A stretch of 64,000 bases of DNA from Maribacter algarum (ex Zhang et al. 2020) (GTDB lineage: Bacteria; Bacteroidota; Bacteroidia; Flavobacteriales; Flavobacteriaceae), in the NCBI RefSeq assembly GCF_005885635.1, contig NZ_VATY01000003.1:186001-250000 (forward strand), written 5' to 3'. Under the pieces are notes generated by a model. That model had not been told where the DNA came from, did no database searches, and saw only the letters and a list, made by a program, of their open reading frames with translations. Numbering within the stretch: the stretch's first letter is position 1; each line of letters starts with the position of its first letter. The position numbers and the translations under genes were made by a program. This document shows positions 24,694-33,745 of this stretch, in pieces.

Positions 24694-26565
24694 TTATTTC
24701 TTCCCAGCTTCCATCTTATCCTTTAACGCCTGTAAAGCTTCGTTAGCATCACCTAAAGTTGGTTTTGCTTCATCAGCAGAAGCTTTCTGTCTTTTAACAG
24801 CAGCTTTTACATTACGTTTCTCTTCTTCTCTAAAGATTGCGGTATGACTTGCCACAACTCTTTTGAAGTCTTTATTGAATTCAATAATCTTGAATTGGGC
24901 TTCTTCTCCTTTTCCGAGTTTCTTGCCATCTTCTTTCTCTAAATGACGTTGCGGTACGAATGCCGTAATGTCTTCATTGAATTCAATGATAGCTCCTTTA
25001 TCAACAATTTCGGTTATAGATGCCGTATGAACTGAATCTAAACCAAATTCTTTCTCGTATTTATCCCAAGGATTATCAGTTGTCTGTTTGTGACCTAAGC
25101 TTAACTTACGCCCATCAACATCCAATTCCAGTACCTCAACCTCTAAAGTTTCACCAACAGCGGTAAACTCAGATGGGTGCTTAACTTTCTTAGTCCAAGA
25201 AAGGTCAGAGATGTAAATCAATCCGTCGATACCTTCTTCTAGCTCAACAAATACACCGAAGTTCGTAAAGTTTCTAACGATACCTTTGTGTCTTGAAGCA
25301 ACAGGATATTTTGTGGTGATATCCGTCCATGGGTCTGGAGTCATTTGCTTGATGCCAAGAGACATCTTGCGATCTTCTCTATCTAAAGTCAATACAACTG
25401 CTTCAACCTCATCACCTACTTTCACGAAATCTTGTGCAGAACGCAAGTGTGTAGACCATGACATTTCAGAAACGTGAATCAATCCTTCAACACCTTCAAC
25501 AACTTCAATGAATGCACCGTAATCAGCAATAACGACTACTTTACCTTTCACTTTGTCACCAATCTTAATGTCCTCAGATAAAGCCTCCCATGGGTGCTTC
25601 TCTAATTGTTTCAATCCTAGTTGGATTCTTGATTTATTCTCATCGAAATCAAGGATTACCACATTCAATTTCTGGTCTAGTTCAACAACCTCGTTCGGGT
25701 GGTTGATTCTACTCCAAGAAAGGTCTGTAATATGAACTAATCCATCCACACCGCCTAAATCGATAAAGACTCCGTAAGAAGTAATATTTTTAACAACACC
25801 TTCAAGTACTTGTCCTTTTTCAAGTTGACTGATGATTTCTTTTTTCTGTTCTTCGATATCTGCTTCAATCAATGCTTTGTGCGATACAACAACGTTTTTG
25901 AATTCGTGGTTGATTTTAACCACTTTGAATTCCATTGTTTTATTCACGTATTGATCGTAGTCACGAATAGGCTTCACATCAATTTGAGAACCTGGAAGGA
26001 AAGCTTCGATTCCGAATACATCGACAATCATACCACCTTTAGTTCTACATTTAACGAAACCACTAACCACTTCCTCCTTGTCATGAGCCGCATTGACGCG
26101 ATCCCAAGCCATAATAGTTCTTGCTTTTCTATGAGAAAGGACCAATTGACCGCTCTTATCTTCACGGATATCAATCAATACCTCAACTTTATCTCCAACT
26201 TTTAAATCAGGATTGTAACGGAATTCGTTCAAAGAAATAACCCCTTCCGATTTTGCATTGATGTCGATAATTGCTTCACGGTCTGTTAAATACACAACAG
26301 TACCTTCAACAACTTCAGCATCAGCAGTATCTACAAAGTTCTCTGAAACAAGTTTTTCGAACTCTTCTAATTTAGCGTCCTCAACTTTTTCAATACCTTG
26401 CTCGTACTTTTCCCAATTAAAGTTTTCTAAAAATTCTTTTGGATCTTGGACGGGAGCCGTCTCTTTTACCTTCTCTACCGTTTCGGTAGCTTCTTGAACT
26501 GCTTCTGCAGTTTCTTGAGTTGCTTCAGTAGTTTCTTCTACTTGAGCTTTTTTTTCTTCAGCCAT
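24694..26565 (-). CDS. rpsA: 30S ribosomal protein S1
   Basis: 623 residues with six S1/OB-fold repeats: openings are visible as VVEGTVVYLTDREAIIDI, VVSGFVKCRTKGGMIVDV, VLEGVVKNITSYGVFIDLG, VKGKVVVIADYGAFIEV, HKGIVRNFTNFGVFVELE and HTASITEIVDKGAIIEF. S1 binds mRNA and helps start translation. An acidic, low-complexity N-terminal tail of about 50 residues (rich in E, T, A, V) precedes repeat 1, and a Lys/Ala-rich tail follows repeat 6. It is monocistronic with a terminator behind it and a leader of about 110 nt before it. Confidence 0.97.
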   Translation of the reverse strand: MAEEKKAQVEETTEATQETAEAVQEATETVEKVKETAPVQDPKEFLENFNWEKYEQGIEKVEDAKLEEFEKLVSENFVDTADAEVVEGTVVYLTDREAIIDINAKSEGVISLNEFRYNPDLKVGDKVEVLIDIREDKSGQLVLSHRKARTIMAWDRVNAAHDKEEVVSGFVKCRTKGGMIVDVFGIEAFLPGSQIDVKPIRDYDQYVNKTMEFKVVKINHEFKNVVVSHKALIEADIEEQKKEIISQLEKGQVLEGVVKNITSYGVFIDLGGVDGLVHITDLSWSRINHPNEVVELDQKLNVVILDFDENKSRIQLGLKQLEKHPWEALSEDIKIGDKVKGKVVVIADYGAFIEVVEGVEGLIHVSEMSWSTHLRSAQDFVKVGDEVEAVVLTLDREDRKMSLGIKQMTPDPWTDITTKYPVASRHKGIVRNFTNFGVFVELEEGIDGLIYISDLSWTKKVKHPSEFTAVGETLEVEVLELDVDGRKLSLGHKQTTDNPWDKYEKEFGLDSVHTASITEIVDKGAIIEFNEDITAFVPQRHLEKEDGKKLGKGEEAQFKIIEFNKDFKRVVASHTAIFREEEKRNVKAAVKRQKASADEAKPTLGDANEALQALKDKMEAGKK

Positions 26566-26584
26566 TTGAAGAGTATTATTTGTA

Positions 26585-26623
26585 TTCTACAACCTTAACA
26601 AGAGTTAAACGATTAGCGTAGAA
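26585..26623 (-). promoter_or_regulatory. Hairpin in the rpsA leader
   Basis: Nested inverted repeats in the 5' untranslated region: TTCTAC/GTAGAA as outer arms (26618-26623 with 26585-26590) and TTAAC/GTTAA as inner arms (26604-26608 with 26595-26599). It lies 20 nt before the start codon and could be an autoregulatory S1-binding structure. Confidence 0.4.
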
Positions 26624-26684
26624 GCTGTTATATGAATTTTTTCTTTCCCTTTCTTCTCTTGAAAAATTTCGTTAAAAAGGGCTG

Positions 26685-26715
26685 CAAAAATACAGTTTTT
26701 ATTTCAGTAAACCAA
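26685..26715 (-). promoter_or_regulatory. Promoter of rpsA
   Basis: On the minus strand TTGG (26712-26715) and TATTTTTG (26685-26692) are 19 nt apart, a good fit to the Bacteroidota -33/-7 consensus with one mismatch in the -33 box. The leader to the ATG is about 110 nt. Confidence 0.6.
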
Positions 26716-26828
26716 CCCAATTTTAAAAAGGTCTTATTCGAGTAGCACATATTTTGATAATAGATGATAAATTAGGGCATTTATTAGTATCTTGGGCATT
26801 CAAATATTAACCGTTTAAATAATAATAC

Positions 26829-27209
26829 ATGAGCGTTAAAGCAAAGTATCAAGGCGTTTTGAACCTTGGTGAACAATTAGGAATTAAAGATGGAAACGTA
26901 ACCGAAGAAGGTGGCGTTCTTAAAATAAAAGGAGTGGCAAATACGCCTTACGAAAAAGACTTACTTTGGGATAAAATCAAAGAATTAGGTGGCGAAAGTG
27001 CTTCTGACATTAAAGCAAATATTTCAGTTGCCGATGATTCCATCTACCACAGACATACCGTTTCTAGCGGAGAGTCTTTAAGTAAAATCGCGAAGCACTA
27101 TTACGGTGATGCCATGAAATACAAGCAGATTTTTGCTGCAAACACCAATATTCTTAAAAATCCAGATGTGATTCATCCAGATCAGGTTTTGGTTATTCCA
27201 AATCCATAA
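26829..27209 (+). CDS. BON-like/LysM domain protein (Kbp/YgaU-like)
   Basis: 126 residues. The N-terminal part (about 1-68) resembles a BON domain (VLKIKGVANTPYEKDLLWDKIKEL) and the C-terminal part is a LysM domain (RHTVSSGESLSKIAKHYYGD through HPDQVLVIP, about 76-126). This is the arrangement of E. coli Kbp (YgaU), a cytoplasmic potassium-binding protein; there is no signal peptide here, which agrees. Potassium binding is inferred from the arrangement only. It ends at a terminator shared with cmk. Confidence 0.85.
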   Translation: MSVKAKYQGVLNLGEQLGIKDGNVTEEGGVLKIKGVANTPYEKDLLWDKIKELGGESASDIKANISVADDSIYHRHTVSSGESLSKIAKHYYGDAMKYKQIFAANTNILKNPDVIHPDQVLVIPNP

Positions 27210-27231
27210 GAATTTAACTTATTGTACATTG

Positions 27232-27263
27232 AAAAAGGGATGGCCAGAAACCATCCCTTTTTT
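27232..27263. terminator. Bidirectional terminator between the LysM gene and cmk
   Basis: AAAAAGGGATGG (27232-27243) and CCATCCCTTTTT (27251-27262) form a 12-bp stem with a 7-nt loop. T-tracts are present on both sides; the cmk stop codon lies in the T-tract. Confidence 0.88.
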
Positions 27264-27954
27264 ATTTCTTTTCAATAATGCGCAACGCAAAATTATACAT
27301 TCGCTCAAACTGTTCTTTCAATCCCATATCGCTATTATCAAACTCAATAGCATCTTCCGCTTTTCGCAGTGGCGAAAATTCCCGACTTGAATCTATCGCA
27401 TCACGTTGCTGCACATTTTTAAGCACTTCATCATAGTCTACTTCTTCGCCTTTGTGCAACAATTCTTTATAGCGTCGATACGCTCTTTTTTCCGGGGAGG
27501 CGCTCATGAATATCTTTACTTCCGCATCCGGAAAAACTACAGTTCCGATATCTCGCCCGTCCATGACAATGCCTTTCGCCTTTCCCATTTTTTGCTGTAG
27601 GGCGACCAATTTAATTCGCACGGCTTCAATTTCCGCAACCGGACTCACAAACTGGGAAACTTCCATAGTACGGATTTCCTTTTCTACGTTTTCTCCGTTT
27701 AAATACATCTCCGAAAATCCCAACTGGTCATTATACTGAAAGTTGAGTATTATTTTATCAAGGGAATTTACCAAAGCGTCTACATCTTTGTGATGCTTAT
27801 CTATAAAACCATTTCTCATGGCAAATAGCGTCACAGCACGGTACATCGCACCGGTATCCACGTATACATAACCCAAAGCTTTTGCCAATTGTTTGGCAAT
27901 TGTGCTTTTCCCTGTTGAGGAATAGCCGTCAATAGCTATGGTTATTTTTTCCAT
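27262..27954 (-). CDS. cmk: Cytidylate kinase
   Basis: 230 residues. It phosphorylates CMP and dCMP with ATP. Seen are the P-loop IAIDGYSSTGKSTIAKQLA at about 5-23, YVDTGAMYRAVTLFAM at about 31-46, the NMP-binding MDGRDIGTVVFPDAEVKIF at about 131-149 and RAYRRYKEL in the lid. The Ser of the P-loop (SSTGKST) replaces the usual SGPAGSGK variation, as is common in flavobacteria. It is 50 bp downstream of lon in the same direction and may be read from its own promoter. Confidence 0.95.
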   Translation of the reverse strand: MEKITIAIDGYSSTGKSTIAKQLAKALGYVYVDTGAMYRAVTLFAMRNGFIDKHHKDVDALVNSLDKIILNFQYNDQLGFSEMYLNGENVEKEIRTMEVSQFVSPVAEIEAVRIKLVALQQKMGKAKGIVMDGRDIGTVVFPDAEVKIFMSASPEKRAYRRYKELLHKGEEVDYDEVLKNVQQRDAIDSSREFSPLRKAEDAIEFDNSDMGLKEQFERMYNFALRIIEKK

Positions 27955-28004
27955 TCAATAAAAATAGTCAGAAATAAAGGAGTTCTACCCTACTAGCAGA
28001 AATA

Positions 28005-30455
28005 TTAGAACTTCTTTGCGTTTTTGACCTTCTGATTCGTAATTGCAATATCAACAACCTCATGCATATCAGTAACATAGTGAAAGGTCAATCCCTTCAA
28101 ATAATCTTGTTTGATTTCTAAGATGTCTCGCTCATTTTCTTTGCAAAGAATAATCTCTTTAATACGAGCGCGCTTAGCTGCTAGAATTTTTTCCTTGATT
28201 CCGCCTACTGGTAGTACTTTTCCACGAAGTGTTATTTCGCCGGTCATGGCCAAACTTTTCTTCACCTTCCGTTGTGTAAATAAGGAAACCAAAGAAGTTA
28301 GCATAGTAACTCCAGCACTTGGACCGTCTTTCGGAGTTGCCCCTTCTGGAACGTGAATATGTACGTTGTACTTCTCAAAGAGCTCCGCATCGATACCAAA
28401 ACGGTCGGCATTTGATTTGATATATTCCATGGCAATGGTGGCAGACTCTTTCATTACCTTACCAAGGTTTCCAGTAATATTTAATGTTCCTTTTCCTTTA
28501 GATAATATGGATTCAATAAAAAGAATGTCTCCCCCCACGCTCGTCCAAGCTAAACCAGTGACAACACCTGCAACATCATTGTTTTCATATTTGTCACGCT
28601 CCATTCTTGCAGGACCCAATGTCTTTTCAACATCTGCACTACTCACTTTTATCTCATACTCCTCCTCTGTAGCAATAGATTTTGCAGCATACCGTACCAT
28701 TTTGGCAATCTGCTTTTCTAATGAACGTACTCCGGATTCTCTCGTATAACCTTCAACAATTTTCTCCAACTGCGGCTTACCAATCTTTAAATGTTTGGAT
28801 TCGAGTCCGTGTTCTTTTAATTGCTTCGGAAGTAAATGACGCTTAGCTATCTCGACCTTTTCTTCAATAGTGTAACCTGTGACATTGATGATTTCCATAC
28901 GATCACGAAGTGCCGGTTGAATCGTTGACAAGTTATTTGCAGTTGCAATAAACATCACCTTAGAAAGGTCATAGCCCATTTCCAAGAAATTGTCATAAAA
29001 TTCACTATTCTGTTCAGGATCTAAAACTTCAAGCATCGCTGAAGAAGGGTCTCCTTGATGGCTATTGGATAACTTATCTATCTCATCTAAAATAAAAACG
29101 GGATTTGATTTTCCCGCTTTTTTCAGGCTTTGCACAATACGTCCCGGCATCGCACCGATATAGGTTTTACGGTGTCCGCGAATTTCAGCTTCATCCCGTA
29201 ATCCTCCTAAAGAAATACGCACATATTCCCTTCCTAGGGCTTCGGCTACTGATTTTCCTAAGGAAGTTTTACCGACTCCCGGTGGCCCGTATAAACAAAG
29301 AATAGGCGATTTCATATCATTTCGCAGTTTCAATACTGCCAGATATTCGATAATTCTTCGTTTAACATCCTCCAAGCCGTAATGATCTCGATCTAAAATC
29401 TTTTGGGCCCTTTTTAAATCAAATTTATCCTTCGAAAACTCATCCCATGGAAGATCTAAAAATAAATCCAAATAATTTCTTTGGATGGAATACTCGGCTA
29501 CCTGAGGGTTCATTCGTTGCATTTTGGATAACTCCTTATCAAAGTGCTCCCCTATCTTTTCATTCCATTTTTTCTTCTTGGCACGAGCTCGCATTTCTTG
29601 GATTTCCTCATCATAGGAAACTCCACCCAACTCTTCTTGAATGGTTTTCATCTGCTGGTGCAAGAAGTATTCACGTTGCTGCTGATCCATATCACTACGA
29701 ACCTTAGATTGAATATCATTCTTCAATTCAAGCTTTTGTAATTCAACATTCATGTACTTCAAAGTAGCCAAAGCTCTTTCTTGAAGGTTCCGAATTTCAA
29801 GCAATTCTTGTTTTGCCGCAACTCCTAAGTTCAAGTTTGATGATATGAAGTTTATTAAAAAGGAATTGCTCTCGATATTCTTAATTGCAAAAGAAGCCTC
29901 GCTAGGTATGTTCGGATTATTTGCGATTATCTTCAGCGATAAATCCTTTATAGATTCAATTATTGCTAAAAACTCTTTATCATCTTTTGCAGGTCTTTCT
30001 TCCGCAGTCTCTCTTACAGTTGCCGTTATGTAAGGGGTTTTCGTTAAGACTTCTGCAATTTCAAAACGCTTTTTACCCTGAATAATAACCGTTGTATTGC
30101 CATCAGGCATTTGTAGTACCCGTAAAATTTTAGCAACGGTACCCAGAGTGTTGATATCTTTTACATCAGGGTTTTCAGTCTCCTCATCCTTTTGTGAAAC
30201 CACTCCGATTACTTTAGAACCGTTATTAGCGTCCTTTATTAATCTAATTGATTTATCACGCCCAGCAGTAATCGGAATTACAACTCCTGGAAACAAAACA
30301 GTATTACGTAATGGTAATATCGGAAGGGTTTCAGGTAAACTCTCGCTGTTCATTTGTTCCTCGTCCTCGGGGGTCAATAAGGGAATTAACTCCGCATCCT
30401 CTTCTATGGAATGCAAAGACATATTGTCAAAATTGGTAAACTTAGAATTTCCCAT
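28005..30455 (-). CDS. lon: ATP-dependent Lon protease
   Basis: 816 residues. The LON substrate-binding domain begins with [19 protein letters not shown] at about 44-62; the AAA module has Walker [16 protein letters not shown] at about 390-404 and Walker [11 protein letters not shown]; the protease domain has the catalytic Ser in [10 protein letters not shown] at about 715-724 and the Lys in [14 protein letters not shown] at about 754-767. Lon degrades misfolded and regulatory proteins in the cytoplasm. The 150-bp upstream gap with a palindromic motif close to the start suggests stress control. Confidence 0.97.
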   Translation of the reverse strand: MGNSKFTNFDNMSLHSIEEDAELIPLLTPEDEEQMNSESLPETLPILPLRNTVLFPGVVIPITAGRDKSIRLIKDANNGSKVIGVVSQKDEETENPDVKDINTLGTVAKILRVLQMPDGNTTVIIQGKKRFEIAEVLTKTPYITATVRETAEERPAKDDKEFLAIIESIKDLSLKIIANNPNIPSEASFAIKNIESNSFLINFISSNLNLGVAAKQELLEIRNLQERALATLKYMNVELQKLELKNDIQSKVRSDMDQQQREYFLHQQMKTIQEELGGVSYDEEIQEMRARAKKKKWNEKIGEHFDKELSKMQRMNPQVAEYSIQRNYLDLFLDLPWDEFSKDKFDLKRAQKILDRDHYGLEDVKRRIIEYLAVLKLRNDMKSPILCLYGPPGVGKTSLGKSVAEALGREYVRISLGGLRDEAEIRGHRKTYIGAMPGRIVQSLKKAGKSNPVFILDEIDKLSNSHQGDPSSAMLEVLDPEQNSEFYDNFLEMGYDLSKVMFIATANNLSTIQPALRDRMEIINVTGYTIEEKVEIAKRHLLPKQLKEHGLESKHLKIGKPQLEKIVEGYTRESGVRSLEKQIAKMVRYAAKSIATEEEYEIKVSSADVEKTLGPARMERDKYENNDVAGVVTGLAWTSVGGDILFIESILSKGKGTLNITGNLGKVMKESATIAMEYIKSNADRFGIDAELFEKYNVHIHVPEGATPKDGPSAGVTMLTSLVSLFTQRKVKKSLAMTGEITLRGKVLPVGGIKEKILAAKRARIKEIILCKENERDILEIKQDYLKGLTFHYVTDMHEVVDIAITNQKVKNAKKF

Positions 30456-30467
30456 ATATACATTTAA

Positions 30468-30478
30468 GACATTCTGTC
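30468..30478 (-). promoter_or_regulatory. Palindromic operator-like site upstream of lon
   Basis: GACATTCTGTC (minus strand GACAGAATGTC) is a perfect inverted repeat GACA-N3-TGTC, 12 nt before the lon ATG. Similar TGACA-spacer-TGTCA motifs are, as I recall, seen before heat-shock genes in this phylum; the binding protein is not identified here. Confidence 0.35.
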
Positions 30479-30650
30479 ATTATAATAACACTGAACGTTC
30501 TCTTATTTTAAGTCGTTAAAGTATTCAAAAGCCTTACTATCATTAAGTTATCTTCAAATTGGCTTTTCTTGTTTACAAATAAAGACAATTGTTATGCCAA
30601 TCCTGATTTAAATTGATAAAGCCTTTGTAAATGATTTTTTTAACACAAAC

Positions 30651-30680
30651 TGTAACAATCCGTAACTTCCCTTATCTCTA
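30651..30680 (+). promoter_or_regulatory. Candidate ECF-type promoter of the sigma operon
   Basis: TGTAACA at 30651-30657 and TATCTCTA at 30673-30680 with a 15-nt spacer, 19 nt before the sigma gene. TGTAACA resembles -35 elements that I associate with autoregulated ECF sigma factors in Bacteroidota. No TAnnTTTG box is present here. Confidence 0.4.
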
Positions 30681-30698
30681 TAACAAACCATTCATTTT

Positions 30699-31253
30699 TT
30701 GAGCCACAAAAAAGAAAATACTGACGTTTTAGTTCAATTGTGTTTGCAAGGAAAACAAAGTGCACAATTGGAGATTTACAACCGCTATTACAAAGCCATG
30801 TACAATACATCGGTGCGGATTGTAAAGAACAGCGCAGAGGCTGAGGATGTGATGCAAGAGTCGTTTTTAAACGCGTTTACGAAACTGCACACATTTAAAG
30901 GAGAGGTAACTTTCGGATCTTGGTTGAAACGCATTGTGATAAACAACAGTATCTATCATTACAGAAAACAACAAAAGAAAAAAGAAGTTGATCTGGATGA
31001 TGTAATGTACAAGGTCGAAGATAATGACGGAGTTGTTTCGGATCATGCGATCACGGAATTGAAGGCTCAAAAAGTGATGGAGACCATGAATCTGTTGAAA
31101 GACAATTACAGAGTTTCTTTGACCTTACATTTAATAGAAGGGTATGATTATGAAGAAATAAGTAAAATAATGGATATCAGTTATGCCAACTGCAGAACGA
31201 CAATCTCTAGGGCAAAGCAAAGTTTGAGAAATAAATTAACAATTGCATACTAA
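30699..31253 (+). CDS. ECF-type RNA polymerase sigma factor
   Basis: 184 residues from a TTG start; no in-frame ATG lies before region 2. Region 2 is visible as ARIYNRYYKAMYNTS-like sequence (EIYNRYYKAMYNTSVRIV) and AEDVMQESFLNAFTKLHTF, and WLKRIVINNSIYHYRKQ at its end. Region 4 is LLKDNYRVSLTLHLIEGYDYEEISKIM with the helix-turn-helix SYANCRTTISRAKQSLR. It directs RNA polymerase to a stress or envelope regulon. Its stop overlaps the start of the anti-sigma-like gene (TAATG). Confidence 0.92.
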   Translation: MSHKKENTDVLVQLCLQGKQSAQLEIYNRYYKAMYNTSVRIVKNSAEAEDVMQESFLNAFTKLHTFKGEVTFGSWLKRIVINNSIYHYRKQQKKKEVDLDDVMYKVEDNDGVVSDHAITELKAQKVMETMNLLKDNYRVSLTLHLIEGYDYEEISKIMDISYANCRTTISRAKQSLRNKLTIAY

Positions 31254-31813
31254 TGGATAAGAATAATATAAATAGGCTATTTGACAAGCTCCAAGGTACT
31301 TTCGACACGGAAGAACCCAAAGGAGGGCATCAGCAAAGGTTCTTAGAAAAGTTACAAGCATCGCAAGGTGTTGCATCAATTCAAAAGAAAAGTAATGCTT
31401 GGTGGAAACCCTTATCAATAGCAGCCTCAGTAGTCATCCTTTTAGGAATAGGTTTCAGCATGTACAATACATCGCCTACTGTAAATCAGCAGGTTGCTGA
31501 AATTTCTCCGGAAGTATCGCAGACACAATTTTACTTTGCCAGCCTTATTGATGAACAAGTAAAACTACTGGAGAGCGAAAGTACTCCGGAGACCAAGAAA
31601 ATGATTGATGACACCATGATTCAATTAAATAGGTTAGATGCCAATTATAAAGTACTAGAACAAGACCTTTTGAATGGCGGAAACAGCAAATTGATACTGA
31701 GTGCTATGATAAACAATTTTCAAACACGAATAGACCTTTTACAAGACGTACTAGATCAAGTTTCAACTATTAAAAACTTAAAAAAATATAATGATGAAAA
31801 CTATACTATTTAA
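31253..31813 (+). CDS. Probable anti-sigma factor (single membrane span)
   Basis: 186 residues. A cytoplasmic N-terminal segment of about 50 residues contains HQQRFLEKLQAS, like the start of many Bacteroidota anti-sigma proteins; one membrane helix (about 50-67, LSIAASVVILLGIGFSMY) follows and then a helical periplasmic part (QTQFYFASLIDEQVKLLES, MIDDTMIQLNRLDANYKVLEQ). Translational coupling to the sigma gene supports an anti-sigma role. It lacks a zinc motif. The end overlaps the DUF4097 gene by 23 bp. Confidence 0.8.
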   Translation: MDKNNINRLFDKLQGTFDTEEPKGGHQQRFLEKLQASQGVASIQKKSNAWWKPLSIAASVVILLGIGFSMYNTSPTVNQQVAEISPEVSQTQFYFASLIDEQVKLLESESTPETKKMIDDTMIQLNRLDANYKVLEQDLLNGGNSKLILSAMINNFQTRIDLLQDVLDQVSTIKNLKKYNDENYTI

Positions 31814-32885
31814 ATTTCCCCTTATTGTACTTTTAGTACTTCCTATGCTACTTTCGGCTGGGAATGGAAAACTGAAAGGTAAATACACTAAAGAAAAAAC
31901 CATTAAAAAAGAGTTTGATGTCAACTCAGATGCCCTCTTAAAAATCAGGAACAGCTACGGTAATCTGAATCTCACTTCCTGGGATGAAAACAGGGTTGTT
32001 ATTGAAGTGCATATTAAAACCAACGGTAACAATGAGGAAAAAGTCCAAAAGAAACTTGATGGAATTTCAGTTGACTTTGAAGCAAGTAGCAGTGTAGTTT
32101 CCGCAAGAACTATTTTCGATGACAATAAAAACAGTTGGGGTTGGAACTGGGGCAAAAACAACAATGTCAACATGCAAATCAACTATACGATTAAACTTCC
32201 CATAAAAAATAGTGTGAACTTGAATAATGACTACGGAAGTATTATTTTAGACCGTGTGGATGGGCATGCAAAAATCAACTGTGATTATGGTCGATTAGAA
32301 ATTGGCGAACTCCACGGGAGAAATAATCAATTGAATTTCGATTACACTTCAAAGTCAACTATCGATTTTATAAATAGTGGTACCATAAACGCGGATTATT
32401 CCGGATTCACTATTGAAAAAGCAGGAGATTTGACCATCAAAGCAGATTACACCAACTCGACGGTAGAAAAAATGGGCAATCTCGACTACAACACCGATTA
32501 CGGTAAAATCGAGATAGGAGAAGCTAAAAACGTTTTAGGTACGGGAGATTATATAACTGTTAAGTTAGGTACAATTCACGGCAATGTAGATGTAACAGCT
32601 GATTATGGTTCAGTAAAGATTGCAAAACTGGCGGCCGATGCTGGAAACGTGCAGATACGCAGTGACTATACAGGTATAAAAATAGGATATGATCCAGGGT
32701 ATCATTTTAATTTCGAAATCAAAACCTCATATGCAGGGGTAAGTGGAAAAGATGATTTTGAAATGAGTGTAAGTCAAGTCAAAAATACAAGTAAGTATTA
32801 CAAAGGCCATTACGGGTCTTCGAATAGCGGAAACTCCGTATCTATTTCAAGTGACTACGGAGGAATAACATTTTATAAAAATTAA
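31791..32885 (+). CDS. Secreted DUF4097-type beta-strand repeat protein
   Basis: 364 residues with a signal peptide (LFKFPLIVLLVLPMLLSAG). The body is a series of short beta-strand repeats with Asp-Tyr-Gly/Ser turns (NNDYGSIILD, NCDYGRLEIG, NADYSGFTIEK, NTDYGKIEIG, TADYGSVKIA, SSDYGGITFYK), as in DUF4097 and polymeric beta-helix adhesins. It is probably periplasmic or outer-membrane-bound; function unknown. Either ATG at 31791 or 31794 may be used. It follows the anti-sigma gene on the same transcript. Confidence 0.8.
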   Translation: MMKTILFKFPLIVLLVLPMLLSAGNGKLKGKYTKEKTIKKEFDVNSDALLKIRNSYGNLNLTSWDENRVVIEVHIKTNGNNEEKVQKKLDGISVDFEASSSVVSARTIFDDNKNSWGWNWGKNNNVNMQINYTIKLPIKNSVNLNNDYGSIILDRVDGHAKINCDYGRLEIGELHGRNNQLNFDYTSKSTIDFINSGTINADYSGFTIEKAGDLTIKADYTNSTVEKMGNLDYNTDYGKIEIGEAKNVLGTGDYITVKLGTIHGNVDVTADYGSVKIAKLAADAGNVQIRSDYTGIKIGYDPGYHFNFEIKTSYAGVSGKDDFEMSVSQVKNTSKYYKGHYGSSNSGNSVSISSDYGGITFYKN

Positions 32886-32932
32886 TTCATTAATCAACCC
32901 ATCCGTCAAAAGCGGATATTAAAAACACAATC

Positions 32933-33658
32933 ATGAAAAAATTATTGAGCCTAAGTTTAGTACTATTGTTTACAGCCTCATGTTCAGCACAATGGGGGAA
33001 AAAAGTTAAAGGAAATGGAAATGTAACGACCATTGAACGCAGTGTCGGTGAATATGATGCCATCGGATTATCTGGTTGGTTTGATTTAGATTTAGTAGCC
33101 GGAAAAGAAGGCGAAATCAAATTGGAAGGTGAATCTAATCTATTAGAATATATCAAGACCGAAGTGAAAAACGGAAAGTTATCGATCAAAGTAGAAAAAG
33201 GGTACAATCTAAAACCTTCATCGTGGGATGATGGCATTAGAATCACCGTTCCTGTTGAGAGTATCAACGCTGTTGCACTTTCAGGTTCGGGAGATATTGT
33301 TGGTAAAACAACAATCAAAACTGATAATTTCAAAACCGCGATGTCTGGGTCAGGTGACATTACCTTAGATGTTGAAGCAAGTTCAATTGATGCTTCAATG
33401 TCAGGTTCAGGTGATATAACTTTAAAGGGAAGTACACGTGATTTCGAAGCGACCATATCAGGTAGCGGTGATATCAAAGCCTATGATCTAGAAGCGGATA
33501 ATGTAGATGCAACAGTATCAGGATCTGCTGATATTAAGGTAACAGCAAACAAAATGCTGAAAGCCAGAGTATCAGGATCAGGAGATATTAGCTATCGCGG
33601 TAACCCAGAAAAAGTAGACACGAAAGCTTCTGGTTCAGGAGATATTTCAAAAGGATAG
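32933..33658 (+). CDS. Head-GIN domain protein (DUF2807), probable lipoprotein
   Basis: 241 residues. The N-terminus is a lipoprotein signal (SLVLLFTASCSAQ). The mature protein has two to three units of the head-GIN beta-helix fold with the recurring SGSGDI motif (at least six copies) and GLSGWFDLDLVAGKEGEI at the start. Such proteins are thought to be surface or periplasmic beta-helices; no function is shown. It closes the sigma/anti-sigma cassette and is followed by a strong terminator. Confidence 0.85.
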   Translation: MKKLLSLSLVLLFTASCSAQWGKKVKGNGNVTTIERSVGEYDAIGLSGWFDLDLVAGKEGEIKLEGESNLLEYIKTEVKNGKLSIKVEKGYNLKPSSWDDGIRITVPVESINAVALSGSGDIVGKTTIKTDNFKTAMSGSGDITLDVEASSIDASMSGSGDITLKGSTRDFEATISGSGDIKAYDLEADNVDATVSGSADIKVTANKMLKARVSGSGDISYRGNPEKVDTKASGSGDISKG

Positions 33659-33700
33659 GGGTTTATTCATCAAAGAAGAAAACCCCCACTAATCAAAAAC

Positions 33701-33726
33701 AAAGCCTCTGCAAAGCAGAGGCTTTT
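33701..33726. terminator. Bidirectional terminator, hairpin AAAGCCTCTGC
   Basis: AAAGCCTCTGC (33701-33711) and GCAGAGGCTTT (33715-33725) pair with a 3-nt loop and a T-tract on both sides. It serves the DUF2807 gene and the convergent 33746 gene. Nearly the same hairpin occurs at 36112 and 42441. Confidence 0.85.
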
Positions 33727-33745
33727 TAAATTAAAGTAACCGATA

